Origin: Flavipsychrobacter sp.
Lineage (GTDB): Bacteria; Bacteroidota; Bacteroidia; Chitinophagales; Chitinophagaceae
Reading direction: 5' to 3'
Length of the DNA: 64,000 bases
NCBI GenBank assembly: GCA_016786615.1
Contig: JAEUVX010000004.1
Location: forward strand, 124,001-188,000
Within the stretch, counting starts at the first letter, position 1; the number at the start of each line of letters is the position of its first letter. A program made the position numbers and the translations under genes. Below are positions 51,291 through 59,917 of the stretch, piece by piece. The notes under the pieces are model-generated. The model ran no database searches. It was not told the origin of the DNA and saw only the letters and a list, made by a program, of their open reading frames with translations.

Positions 51291-52007
51291 ATGACACATA
51301 TACATGAAGGCGAAGCGTTGCAGAACGCCGCACGTATGAGCAAGCTGGGTGTACACGGCCTGGCTGATGCAATGGAGGTGCCGCGCAGCACACTCTACTA
51401 CAACTTTAAAAAAGACAGGCTGGATGACGAGCTGAAAGAAAAAGCCGCCAACGTACTGGGTATAGATGCAGACAGGCTTTTCGGCGGGGTGTACAACCCC
51501 GGCAGCAACCGTATATCCGGCGATGCACTGCGGCGAATGAAGGCCTTTGGCGACGGTAGCATACCCGAAGGCATACCCGTAGTACCTATTATGGCACAGG
51601 CAGGCTACAGCAAACATTATCTGGACCCAACATTTGCAAGCGAACTGCAGCAGATGCACCTGCCCAACCTGCCTTATCGCGGCGACAGGTACCGTGCATT
51701 TGAAGTAAGCGGCGATAGCATGGAACCTACACTGAAGGAAGGATTCCTGATGGTGTGCGAAAGGGTAGACCAGGACTTCTGGACCAGCACAGCACAGTTT
51801 TATATTTATGTAGTGGTAACGGAAGATCGCATAATGGTAAAGCGCCTCTTCCGCAAAGACGACCGCACCTATGTGTGCATCAGCGATAACGAAGAATTCT
51901 ACCCGCAGTTTACCCTGCCAATGAGCGAGATAAAAGAGCTATGGCTCGTAAAACGCAAAATAGACTGGGACATGCCACCACCTAAGAAGTTTGAGATAAC
52001 GGTATGA
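51291..52007 (+). CDS. CI/LexA-like repressor with S24 autocleavage domain
   Basis: 238 residues. N-terminal HTH (about 15-45; LGVHGLADAMEVPRSTLYYNF). The C-terminal S24 domain has a scissile-type Ala104-Gly105 (MAQAGYS), nucleophile Ser143 in GDSMEPT and Lys184 in IMVKRLF; spacing (39 and 41) is close to that of lambda CI. It should repress the divergent early genes and be inactivated by RecA-dependent self-cleavage after DNA damage. Ends at a strong terminator. Role by family and layout. Confidence 0.9.
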   Translation: MTHIHEGEALQNAARMSKLGVHGLADAMEVPRSTLYYNFKKDRLDDELKEKAANVLGIDADRLFGGVYNPGSNRISGDALRRMKAFGDGSIPEGIPVVPIMAQAGYSKHYLDPTFASELQQMHLPNLPYRGDRYRAFEVSGDSMEPTLKEGFLMVCERVDQDFWTSTAQFYIYVVVTEDRIMVKRLFRKDDRTYVCISDNEEFYPQFTLPMSEIKELWLVKRKIDWDMPPPKKFEITV

Positions 52008-52014
52008 TATATGA

Positions 52015-52046
52015 AACTCCTCCGCAGCGCGGGGGAGTTTTATTTA
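52015..52046. terminator. Intrinsic terminator between repressor and DUF262 gene
   Basis: AACTCCTCCGC and GCGGGGGAGTT form an 11-bp stem (one G-T pair) around AGC, followed by TTATTTAT on plus. It serves the repressor gene and may also stop the convergent DUF262 transcript. Confidence 0.8.
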
Positions 52047-52051
52047 TCATA

Positions 52052-53800
52052 CTAATAATCAAGTAGTCGATTAATCTGCTCTCTTAAATTATTGTCACGA
52101 GTAGTAAAAAACTCGTTGATGTCTTCAATGTCTGATTCTTGTATTTCCGGTAAATATCCTTTTGAAAACAAATACTTAAGCCTATTTAAACCTCTTTTTT
52201 TCAAAATAGTATCTAGATCATTTCTTCTTACTAAACAATGTCCCGCCACTGAATCAATTCTAACTTGCCACTCAATATCCAACCCAATAAAAGGGTTATC
52301 TTCTATTTCGAAAATTTTGAATAATACTAAAGAACTTTGTTTTCTACTTCTCAACAAAGATGAAAAATCATCGTTATTATTTTTTAGATACAATAACCTA
52401 GCAAATAAGTAGTGATAAAAGCCCCAATTGTCCATTTTGTGAAATGTCATGAAAGGATCTTTTTGTCCAACCCTATCAAGTTCATATTTCAATGCTTCTT
52501 CCAGCTCTGAAGAATTTAAGTTTCTGATAGATTTCACTAATTCATACATGGGATATCGTATAGTGCTTTGGGTGATTGCCTTACTCATGATAGATCTATT
52601 TAGGGTATAGATATCAATAAATCTTGCCGTAATATTTATTTTCTCATTAGCAGTAATAACATCATCTATTTTGGTAATTGGAGCTATTACTAACGGATAA
52701 TATAAGGAGTCAGCGATAGGGTAAAAATTTGATGTATATAAATCCTCAAACTCATCTGTACACCAGTTTTTAAACTTGAAGATTTTTATAAACAAATTTG
52801 AGAAAAAGTCAAAATCCGATCTGATGAAGAAATAATAATCATCGGTATGTTTAAGGTATGTTTTATTAGGATTGTTTTTTACCCAAGAATGGAATTGTGT
52901 GCCAATTAACTCAAAATCCTCGTTTTCAGATCCACTTTGTTTCGTCCTTATTGTCTCCGCATATTTTGCCCGAAGCCATGCTCTGAAAAAGTCCAAATCA
53001 CCATCCCCCCCTGTTGCCGATTTAATATCTCCAATCCTATTCTTCCAAAATAGATTCATTTCCTCACTCTTGTTTTCATCATCAATTTTAGATAACAAAT
53101 AACCTTTGAGGATTTCTGTAGGGTTTAAGCTAAGTCCCCTGTCATTCATTGTCTCGAATATGGTATAAGCATTATCCATTGAATATGCCTTCACCTCAAC
53201 TAAAGTAATTTTATCTAAAAGCCATTCAATGAAAATTGGTAGCTTTTCTTGAGTGACAAACTCTAGTGGGAATAGTTTTGTTATATCTTCATAACGTGCT
53301 ATTATATTGTGAATAGACTCGTCAATAGTATTATCATCATTCGCAAAGACTTCTTGTGGACTGTTAACTAAATGTTCAATTACTTGGTTTCGTGTTTCAA
53401 CATTTAGAGCTAATGTAGTTTTGCCACCTTTCGTGACATATAGGAATTGCTTTAAGTCTTTTAGTTGCCCATCTCGTAATTCTAGTTGGCTCTGTGAGTG
53501 GTGAAGAAATATTAACAATAGTGTGAATGACGTCAAGCGTTGCTGACCATCTACAATGGATAGACTTTTTTTGTCATCGCAAAGCACTATCGGTCCCATG
53601 TAATAACCACCATAATCTTCATAGTTTTCAATTGTATCCCCGTGATTATAAAATTTATCAAAACAAATACACAAGTCGCTTATTAGAGCTTCAATATGTT
53701 TTCTTTGCCACCGATATTCACGTTGGAATGAATCAATTTTGTATCGATTATTGCTGAGTACTTCAGCCAAATTTTTATCTTTTGCTTCTATGAATTGCAT
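52052..53800 (-). CDS. DUF262 (GmrSD/ParB-like) protein of a putative defence operon
   Basis: 582 residues. The N-terminal DUF262 domain has FQREYRWQRKHIEALISDL and the signature SIVDGQQRLTSFTLL (Asp84-Gln-Arg). Middle features of the family include NDRGLSLNPTEILKGYLLSK. The C-terminus lacks a recognisable DUF1524 HNH motif (no H-x-x-P pattern seen), unlike GmrSD-type enzymes. AT-rich with codon use unlike its neighbours. It begins one base after the stop of the HEPN-motif gene, so the two form an operon. Antiphage or toxin-type role is inference. Confidence 0.85.
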   Translation of the reverse strand: MQFIEAKDKNLAEVLSNNRYKIDSFQREYRWQRKHIEALISDLCICFDKFYNHGDTIENYEDYGGYYMGPIVLCDDKKSLSIVDGQQRLTSFTLLLIFLHHSQSQLELRDGQLKDLKQFLYVTKGGKTTLALNVETRNQVIEHLVNSPQEVFANDDNTIDESIHNIIARYEDITKLFPLEFVTQEKLPIFIEWLLDKITLVEVKAYSMDNAYTIFETMNDRGLSLNPTEILKGYLLSKIDDENKSEEMNLFWKNRIGDIKSATGGDGDLDFFRAWLRAKYAETIRTKQSGSENEDFELIGTQFHSWVKNNPNKTYLKHTDDYYFFIRSDFDFFSNLFIKIFKFKNWCTDEFEDLYTSNFYPIADSLYYPLVIAPITKIDDVITANEKINITARFIDIYTLNRSIMSKAITQSTIRYPMYELVKSIRNLNSSELEEALKYELDRVGQKDPFMTFHKMDNWGFYHYLFARLLYLKNNNDDFSSLLRSRKQSSLVLFKIFEIEDNPFIGLDIEWQVRIDSVAGHCLVRRNDLDTILKKRGLNRLKYLFSKGYLPEIQESDIEDINEFFTTRDNNLREQINRLLDY

Positions 53801-53801
53801 A

Positions 53802-54656
53802 TTAATTAAGTTCTTTTATTAGTGTCTTTTGGATTTCATATGCGAACTCATATATATGAGAGTTAGCGTCATTAGGGTTTAGTTCTCCATGAAATAGTTT
53901 GCATCTAAGTTCATATATCATTTGAACAATCACTTTGCTAACTAAATCATGATCATTTGTGAAGTACAGGTTGATAGTTGGGTCTATTACGATGCTATTA
54001 CTAGGTTGTGTTGGATTGCTTCTTTTGATTTTGGGCGGTATAATAATGGTAATAGGTTTTTTGGGGTTGATTTTCTGGAATGCATCGCGTAATTGATCCC
54101 TTTTCTCTTGTTCTGGGATTGCATTGAAATCATCATTTCCTTGTAATTCAGTTAAGGACCAATTAAATAATTCAACACGATGGATTGTTTGGTTGTTACT
54201 TCTTTTCTGTACCTCTAAAAACCATCTTTTCGTCAGTTTGGGGTATTGATCTTTGAATTCAACAAAATATGTAAATGTTTTCAACGATTGAGAATGCGTT
54301 TTAAAACTGTTTTTTGACAAACAAATCGTTGAAAAAGATATTCTATTCTCATAGTCAGGAATTGAGTTTGCTTCAAGAGCAGAGTGTAATTTTCCTAAAA
54401 GTAACTTGAACCTAACAGAAGATTCATTAGATCCTCGAAGCAGGCTTTTTATTTTATCTCGATATATATTCGTAGTAGAGTTAATGTGGTTAATGATAGC
54501 TGCGTCAGTATCTCTTTTCGGATTGCTTGTGTCATCATAATAGTTGTGCATGTACCATGCGTTAAATGGTATCCATGTTTTTATGAATAGTGAATAATAG
54601 TCTATGGCAGATTCTGCTCTGTCAATCCAATTACTAATATTTGTGTTTACTGCCAT
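53802..54656 (-). CDS. HEPN-motif protein, partner of the DUF262 protein
   Basis: 284 residues, first gene of the pair. An R-x4-H motif (Arg251-Cys-Lys-Leu-Phe-His256, in ELRCKLFHGELNP) near the C-terminus fits a HEPN domain like those of MAE_28990/MAE_18760 proteins; that class is known to occur beside DUF262 genes in defence islands. The N-terminus (IDRAESAIDYYSLFIKTWIPFNAW) is typical of this helical group. HEPN domains with this motif are often RNases. AT-rich. Activity and trigger are inferred. Confidence 0.72.
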   Translation of the reverse strand: MAVNTNISNWIDRAESAIDYYSLFIKTWIPFNAWYMHNYYDDTSNPKRDTDAAIINHINSTTNIYRDKIKSLLRGSNESSVRFKLLLGKLHSALEANSIPDYENRISFSTICLSKNSFKTHSQSLKTFTYFVEFKDQYPKLTKRWFLEVQKRSNNQTIHRVELFNWSLTELQGNDDFNAIPEQEKRDQLRDAFQKINPKKPITIIIPPKIKRSNPTQPSNSIVIDPTINLYFTNDHDLVSKVIVQMIYELRCKLFHGELNPNDANSHIYEFAYEIQKTLIKELN

Positions 54657-54803
54657 TAAATCATTAATGTTTTATGTACTTAGTATAAGGGGTAATAAGT
54701 TTCTATGTTATATTTAGAAACTTCGAATCTACAACACCAGCCCCACAAAAAAACCGGTATATACACCAGAATTTTGGCATTTTACCTGCCATACTAACCA
54801 AGC

Positions 54804-54992
54804 CTACCCCTCCTTCACCACCTCCACACTCTTGGCAAGTGTCTTAAAGCGCACACCGTTCTTTTGCAGTATGGTAATGGTGATGGCGCCTGTTTTGCTG
54901 GTGTTAATATCTTGCACATAGCCTGCCTTTCCTTTGTGTGTGCCGGCTAACACTTTGCAATAGTCGCCGTCTTTTAGTTTTGTTGTTTCCAT
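54804..54992 (-). CDS. Small KOW-domain protein
   Basis: 62 residues: LKDGDYCKVLAGTHKGKAGYVQDINTSK shows the KOW pattern (G-D-x-V-x-V-x-G-x-x-K-G-x-x-G). Stand-alone KOW proteins may bind RNA or ribosomal components; the role here is unknown. Single gene on the minus strand, just downstream of the 55012 gene. Confidence 0.75.
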   Translation of the reverse strand: METTKLKDGDYCKVLAGTHKGKAGYVQDINTSKTGAITITILQKNGVRFKTLAKSVEVVKEG

Positions 54993-55011
54993 ATATCAGT
55001 GCAATAATTTA

Positions 55012-55566
55012 TTACTTTTTTTTGTGCCGTGTGTATTTGCCAAATACGTTTGCATATCGGTCATCAAACTTAACGATACTGATGTCTGCATATTCAACTG
55101 CTATCGGGTCTTCGTCAATGTATCCATGCGCATCAAAATAAGATATGTAAACCTTGTTCTTTGTTATCCGTACAATAGGCCCTATAGTGAATGTCTCAAT
55201 CTCCGGGTCTTCGCATTCTACAATTACGGTCAGCTTATAGCTTCTGATAGATTTGAAAATAGTATTCCAGTCGGTCAGGTCTATGTCGTAGGGCAGCGAA
55301 ACCTTATCAGCTTCCTTTTCCCAAACCATTATCTTGTCGTAATACTTATCGGCCTTATTGTATCGTACTTCTGTAAGCTGTGTAACTGGCAGAACAAGAT
55401 AGCCGAGGATGCTAAAATCATTTACCTCTTGCAGTATGATGAAGTCTGTTGAAAAAGCTACAATGTAGCCTGAACTTCTTTCTGTATGTCCTTCCGCTAC
55501 TTGTCGGGTTAGTTGGGTGTACTTTCTCTTGTCGTAGTGGTATTTTATACTGTCGGGGATTTTCAT
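55012..55566 (-). CDS. Cytoplasmic protein of unknown function
   Basis: 184 residues from the ATG at 55566 (MKIPDSIKYHYDKRKYTQLT). A -7 box (TATATTTG on the minus strand, 55584-55591) 17 bases upstream supports this over the TTG at 55605. Beta-rich with a Lys-rich end (YANVFGKYTRHKKK). No family recognised. Separated from the next gene by about 50 bases. Confidence 0.65.
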   Translation of the reverse strand: MKIPDSIKYHYDKRKYTQLTRQVAEGHTERSSGYIVAFSTDFIILQEVNDFSILGYLVLPVTQLTEVRYNKADKYYDKIMVWEKEADKVSLPYDIDLTDWNTIFKSIRSYKLTVIVECEDPEIETFTIGPIVRITKNKVYISYFDAHGYIDEDPIAVEYADISIVKFDDRYANVFGKYTRHKKK

Positions 55567-55583
55567 AAACAGGGTTATATACC

Positions 55584-55591
55584 CAAATATA
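55584..55591 (-). promoter_or_regulatory. Putative -7 box of the 55566 gene
   Basis: TATATTTG on the minus strand matches TAnnTTTG; it decides the ATG at 55566 as start. Confidence 0.5.
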
Positions 55592-55618
55592 CAAATCGCC
55601 AACAAATGTATTCAGCCA

Positions 55619-56434
55619 CTACCACAACACTCCCTGCTTCGCTTTCTGCGGGGCAGGTGCAGCAGCATCGGTGGTGATATGAAATATATCGCTGTGGGCG
55701 TAGCGGGATGCAACATGTACCTGCACATCGCCTGCATGTTGGCGGAAGAGGTTGAGCGCCAGTTCGGGGTCATTATTATCACGGCTCAGGTGAGAGAGAA
55801 ACAGGTGCGTCATGTACTGTGGCTTGTGTGCCAGAAAGAAGTCGAGCGCCTGCTTGTTAGATAAGTGACCGTGTCCGCTGCGTATGCGGTCTTTCAGGTG
55901 TTGCGGGTAGCGTCCGTTCTCCAGCATCTCCTCGTCGTAGTTCGATTCCAGATATGCCGCATGGCACACACGCATGTGTTGCGTCAGGTTATCGCACACC
56001 GCACCTATATCGGTAAACACACCAACGGTTATGTCATTGTATGTGGCTATAAAGCTAAACGGATCTACCGCATCGTGCAGCTTGCTGAAGCCTGTAACGC
56101 TGATGCCGTTTACATCTACTACCTCGCCATGCTCTATGCGGCGGTATAGCTCGGGCTTAAACTTCAGGTGGCTGCTATAGTGTGTCTTGTGGTTCAGGTA
56201 CACGGGTATCTTGTATCTGCTCGAAAGCAGTTGCGCACCTTTGATGTGGTCTGTATGCTCGTGCGTTATAAATATAGCCCGCACTTTGCTGATGTTCAGC
56301 CCCATCTTGTTCATCCGTATTTCCGTTTCGCGGCAAGAAAGGCCCGCATCTACCAACAAGGCGTCCTGCCCGTTGCTGATGTAGTAACAGTTGCCGTTGC
56401 TGCCGGAGTTGATGGATGCTGTATAGAGTGCCAT
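55619..56434 (-). CDS. MBL-fold metallo-hydrolase (YycJ/WalJ-like)
   Basis: 271 residues from the ATG at 56434; the frame is open for another 121 codons, but that would cover the divergent promoter of the 56576 gene. Metallo-beta-lactamase motifs are clear: THEHTDH (His58, His60, Asp62, His63), VDAGLSCRETE and a later SGHGHLSN with further metal ligands. The start MALYTASINSGSNGNCYYI is like the YycJ/WalJ group, which includes 5'-3' exonuclease-like enzymes. Hydrolytic role likely; substrate inferred only from group. Confidence 0.88.
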   Translation of the reverse strand: MALYTASINSGSNGNCYYISNGQDALLVDAGLSCRETEIRMNKMGLNISKVRAIFITHEHTDHIKGAQLLSSRYKIPVYLNHKTHYSSHLKFKPELYRRIEHGEVVDVNGISVTGFSKLHDAVDPFSFIATYNDITVGVFTDIGAVCDNLTQHMRVCHAAYLESNYDEEMLENGRYPQHLKDRIRSGHGHLSNKQALDFFLAHKPQYMTHLFLSHLSRDNNDPELALNLFRQHAGDVQVHVASRYAHSDIFHITTDAAAPAPQKAKQGVLW

Positions 56435-56575
56435 ATATACGGGGCTGCAAAGAAACGATATAAAAAAGATATAGCCATCAGCCAATACAGGGAGTTTTTT
56501 TACATACACATTGCATATCCTCATTTTCTGGCACCTTATTTGTAATTTTATAGACTGCTGACAAATACCAACCTT

Positions 56576-57766
56576 ATGACACGTGCCCTGCTGTTTTGCT
56601 GCCTGATATTTGCGTTTGGCTGCAAGAAAAACAAAGACAATAATACTACAACCCCAAACGGCCTCGCTTACGATTCTGTTTACAATTTGTATCTCAAAGT
56701 ATCTACCAATGCCTTCAGCACCATAAGGTGCAGCAATGGCGATATAGCTATGCTTACTGTGGGGAAGTATAACTGGATGCCCACCATATACAGGCATACA
56801 CAGGATGGAGCCTTAATATCGTACACATCGGTCAATATCTCCGACTCTGTATTCGGCTATCGTCCATATTTTGTTTCTATTACCGAGGCTAATGACGGCA
56901 ACTTTCTGCTCTGCGGCAGGTGCTCCAAAAAAGTACCTTACAATGGTTCTTATATATTGATGTCGGACATTGTTGTGGCAAAAGTGAACCGCAGCGGCGA
57001 TATGATATGGCACAAAAGTTTTGGCGGCGACAGAGAAGAATACGGATATCTGATAATGAAAACCCTCGATGGCAATTACCTGATAGGCGGCAAGGCCGAA
57101 AGCTATTCGAAAGACTATTACAACGATATATACTTGGTGAAAATTGATGATAACGGCGATATGCTCTGGTCAAAAAACTATGACGCTCCCGAACAACAAG
57201 ACATCGGCGATATACTGGAAACTCCGGAAGGTAATCTGTTCCTCAGCCTTACAGATAATTACGGCACAGGACACTCAAACCTGATGTGGATGATGACGGA
57301 TAATAATGGCAACATCCTATGGCAAAAACGTTTTGCTATGGGCACCAATTCCGATGCATCGCGTGCTGCAATGGCAAGCAACGGAGATTTTATTCTGACC
57401 TATACAATAGATAAGCTGCACATAACACGTATAGATGCGAGCGGCAATCAACTGTGGGATATTGACAATTATCAAGATACAGGTAATATGAATTTTCTGT
57501 TTTCTGCAGTTGATATAAAAGCCAATTCAGATAATACATTTACAGTTGCAGGTAATGCACATAGTACCAATCCATATTCTCAGCTTTTTATGATGAAGAT
57601 AGATGGCAATGGTAAACAACTGTTTATAAAAACCATCCCCGGCGATTACAATAACGTTCCGCTAAACCTGCTGAAAGCTGATAATGGCAACAACTTCATT
57701 ACAGGCAACCAAAGTAGGGATACCTCTGTAAGCAATGTCTTTTTCATAAAGACCAACAACTATTAA
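56576..57766 (+). CDS. Lipoprotein with beta-propeller-like repeats
   Basis: 396 residues with a short lipoprotein signal (MTRALLFCCLIFAFGCKK; lipobox Cys after AFG). Repeats of ~50 residues match those of the 3362 product (IWHKSFGGDREEYGYLIMKT, DGNYLIGGKAESYSKD, DIYLVKIDDNGDMLWSKNY), predicting a propeller. No T9SS domain, so it is a lipid-anchored outer-membrane protein. Own hairpin terminator. Function unknown. Confidence 0.82.
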   Translation: MTRALLFCCLIFAFGCKKNKDNNTTTPNGLAYDSVYNLYLKVSTNAFSTIRCSNGDIAMLTVGKYNWMPTIYRHTQDGALISYTSVNISDSVFGYRPYFVSITEANDGNFLLCGRCSKKVPYNGSYILMSDIVVAKVNRSGDMIWHKSFGGDREEYGYLIMKTLDGNYLIGGKAESYSKDYYNDIYLVKIDDNGDMLWSKNYDAPEQQDIGDILETPEGNLFLSLTDNYGTGHSNLMWMMTDNNGNILWQKRFAMGTNSDASRAAMASNGDFILTYTIDKLHITRIDASGNQLWDIDNYQDTGNMNFLFSAVDIKANSDNTFTVAGNAHSTNPYSQLFMMKIDGNGKQLFIKTIPGDYNNVPLNLLKADNGNNFITGNQSRDTSVSNVFFIKTNNY

Positions 57767-57786
57767 TAACGATACTTTATTCAAAG

Positions 57787-57814
57787 CACCCTGCAATAGC
57801 TGGGTGTTATTGTT
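57787..57814 (+). terminator. Intrinsic terminator of the 56576 gene
   Basis: CACCC and GGGTG pair around a 10-base loop and are followed by TTATTGTTG; 21 bases after the stop. Confidence 0.55.
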
Positions 57815-57827
57815 GTATGCCACAGCC

Positions 57828-58072
57828 GGTGGATTAAAAACGGATTATAATTGACTTGTAGCTTGCAAGCCTGCTATATACGCATAGTAATTGTCGTATA
57901 TTTATAATGTCGTTAACTCCCTGAACGAACAATCTATGAAGAGAGCTCTCATGATACTGCTATTGTGCTGCAGTATATTCAACGCTGAAGCTACCGTATT
58001 TGTAAGTGGCTCCATATCTGCAAATACTACATGGACAAAAGCTAACAGCCCGTATATTGTAAACGGTAATCT
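57828..58072. repeat. Tandem duplication, left 5' copy
   Basis: About 245 bases of promoter region, leader, signal peptide and first residues of the 57936 gene, nearly identical to 59673-59917. Contains GGATTAAAAACGGATTATAA and GTCGTATATTTATAATGTCG. Confidence 0.85.
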
Positions 58073-59603
58073 GACGGTTGATTCAGGTGTTATACTTACT
58101 ATACAGCCGGGGGTAACAGTGCAAATAGATACTTCTATGCAGTTCAGTATAGATGGCAGGCTGATAGCAGAAGGGCTGGTTACAGATAGCATCATATTTA
58201 CTTCCAACCCAGCAATTCCTTCCAGGTTTAAATGGCCGGGCCTCTCATTCAGGATAAAAGCGCGTAATGATACCAGCCGTTTCAAGTATTGCATAATAGA
58301 GCATGCAAATATCGGAATATACAATGCCGGTAGTAGTATGTTCGTTTCCAATTCTGTAATCAGATACAATTCTGAAGCTGTTTTTCTAGCACCGCCATCA
58401 TTGCCTACCAACTGTTACAATGCGATAAATAAATGCCTGATAACACAGAATGGCAGGGGTGTGAGAGATGCACAGAATACACCGGTGCCCGGCTTGCTGT
58501 CAGAAAATGATATCACCTACAACGACGGTACAGGTTATTTTACGCAAAGCAGTAGTAAGGGTATGGTGATGAATAATAATAATTTCTTTTACAATCATAT
58601 TGGTGTATGGTTGGAGGGTGACAATGTCAGAGGGCTTCACTTCAATACCTTTAAGGGTAGTGCTAGCACAGGATTGCACATAGAAGCAGATACAATCTAC
58701 ACACCTGTTTCCAACAATCTGTTTATATACAACGATTCTGCTATTTCGTTAATCGATGTTATGGCAGCATCTGTTACTAATAATACATTTGCGTATAATA
58801 ATGTTGGCATATCCCACAATCAGAATAGTGTCAATTTACCGAACCCGTCAGGCATGGTAATTAGTAATAATTGTATTACTAAGAATGTGAATTACGATTT
58901 TACAGAAAATGGCACTGTTGATTTTCAGGCACCCAACAATTGGTGGGGCGATACTGCCATTACTCATATCGACTCTTTTATTTACGATTATTACGACAAC
59001 ATATCACTTGCGGAAGTATCTTATCTGCCAATACTCACCAATGCATCGGGCTGCCAGGCGGTAACACCACCGCCACCATGTGTGGCTCCTGCGGGTATCA
59101 GTTGGTTGTTTGCCGGATCCGATGTTGTTTTTTCATGGAATAGCGTGCCCGGTGCAAGATTGTACGAATATTTCCTTCGTTTTTTACATACACCAACACC
59201 TCCTTCGGGAATAGATACAAAGAATACCAGTGTGATTTACAATAACGTGCTGCCGGGTAAGTATCTGCTATGTGTTCGTACACATTGCTGGCAGTTGCCT
59301 TTCTTTTCCGAATGGAGTTGTGATACACTGGAAGTGCCTACAAGTATTACAACACTACAACAAGTACCGCAACCACGCATCTATCCCAACCCAAGCAACG
59401 GCATCTTTATGGCAGATATACCTGCCACTATGCAGGCTGGCGAAGCTACGGTACTGGATGTGAACGGGCGTGTAATCGCAAGGCAAACATATACACCGGG
59501 TACTACACTGAAATTTGAACTCGGCAATATTGCCAAAGGAATCTATGTCGTGCAATTCACCAATGCATCAGCAACATTCCATACAAAACTGACGGTGCAA
59601 TAA
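57936..59603 (+). CDS. T9SS-sorted parallel beta-helix protein, paralogue A
   Basis: 555 residues from the ATG at 57936 (signal MKRALMILLLCCSIFNAEA). The body has right-handed beta-helix-like repeats (NNNFFYNHIGVWLEGDNVRG, NNLFIYNDSAISLIDVMAAS, NNTFAYNNVGISHNQNSV). A fibronectin-III-like domain (about 400-470; VVFSWNSVPGARLYEYFLRF) precedes a T9SS domain (IYPNPSNGIFMADIPA, ATVLDVNGRVIARQTY, KGIYVVQFTNASATFHTKLT). Exported to the surface or outside. Paralogue of the next gene with diverged middle. Confidence 0.86.
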   Translation: MKRALMILLLCCSIFNAEATVFVSGSISANTTWTKANSPYIVNGNLTVDSGVILTIQPGVTVQIDTSMQFSIDGRLIAEGLVTDSIIFTSNPAIPSRFKWPGLSFRIKARNDTSRFKYCIIEHANIGIYNAGSSMFVSNSVIRYNSEAVFLAPPSLPTNCYNAINKCLITQNGRGVRDAQNTPVPGLLSENDITYNDGTGYFTQSSSKGMVMNNNNFFYNHIGVWLEGDNVRGLHFNTFKGSASTGLHIEADTIYTPVSNNLFIYNDSAISLIDVMAASVTNNTFAYNNVGISHNQNSVNLPNPSGMVISNNCITKNVNYDFTENGTVDFQAPNNWWGDTAITHIDSFIYDYYDNISLAEVSYLPILTNASGCQAVTPPPPCVAPAGISWLFAGSDVVFSWNSVPGARLYEYFLRFLHTPTPPSGIDTKNTSVIYNNVLPGKYLLCVRTHCWQLPFFSEWSCDTLEVPTSITTLQQVPQPRIYPNPSNGIFMADIPATMQAGEATVLDVNGRVIARQTYTPGTTLKFELGNIAKGIYVVQFTNASATFHTKLTVQ

Positions 59604-59627
59604 GAACAACAATATTACATAAATACT

Positions 59628-59660
59628 AATCCCCTGCCTTCCGGCGGGGGATTATTGTTA
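59628..59660 (+). terminator. Intrinsic terminator of paralogue A
   Basis: AATCCCC(TG)CC and GG(CG)GGGGATT pair around TTCC, followed by ATTGTTAT. Nearly the same element follows paralogue B. Confidence 0.7.
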
Positions 59661-59672
59661 TATGCCAAAGGT

Positions 59673-59917
59673 GGCGGATTAAAAACGGATTATAATTGCC
59701 TTGTAGCTTGCAAGCCTGTTAAATACGCATAATAATTGTCGTATATTTATAATATCGTTAACTCCCTGAACGAACAATCTATGAAAAGAGCTCTCATGAT
59801 ACTGCTATTGTGCTGCAGTATATTCAACGCTGAAGCCACCGTATTTGTAAGTGGCTTCATATCTGCAAATACTACATGGACAAAAGCTAACAGCCCGTAT
59901 ATTGTAAACGGCAATCT
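59673..59917. repeat. Tandem duplication, right 5' copy
   Basis: Copy of 57828-58072 with scattered substitutions; a ~260-bp stretch at the 3' ends of both genes (from about 59370 and 61203 to past the terminators) is likewise near-identical. Confidence 0.85.

Noticed and set aside
51291-52007. Chromosomal LexA rather than a phage repressor
   Set aside because: The divergent Cro-like gene and following phage replication genes favour a CI-type repressor, and the N-terminal domain does not look like the LexA winged helix.
56435-56797. N-terminal extension of the MBL-fold protein
   Set aside because: It would cover the start region of the divergent lipoprotein gene and has no similarity to the family; ATG at 56434 gives the normal length.
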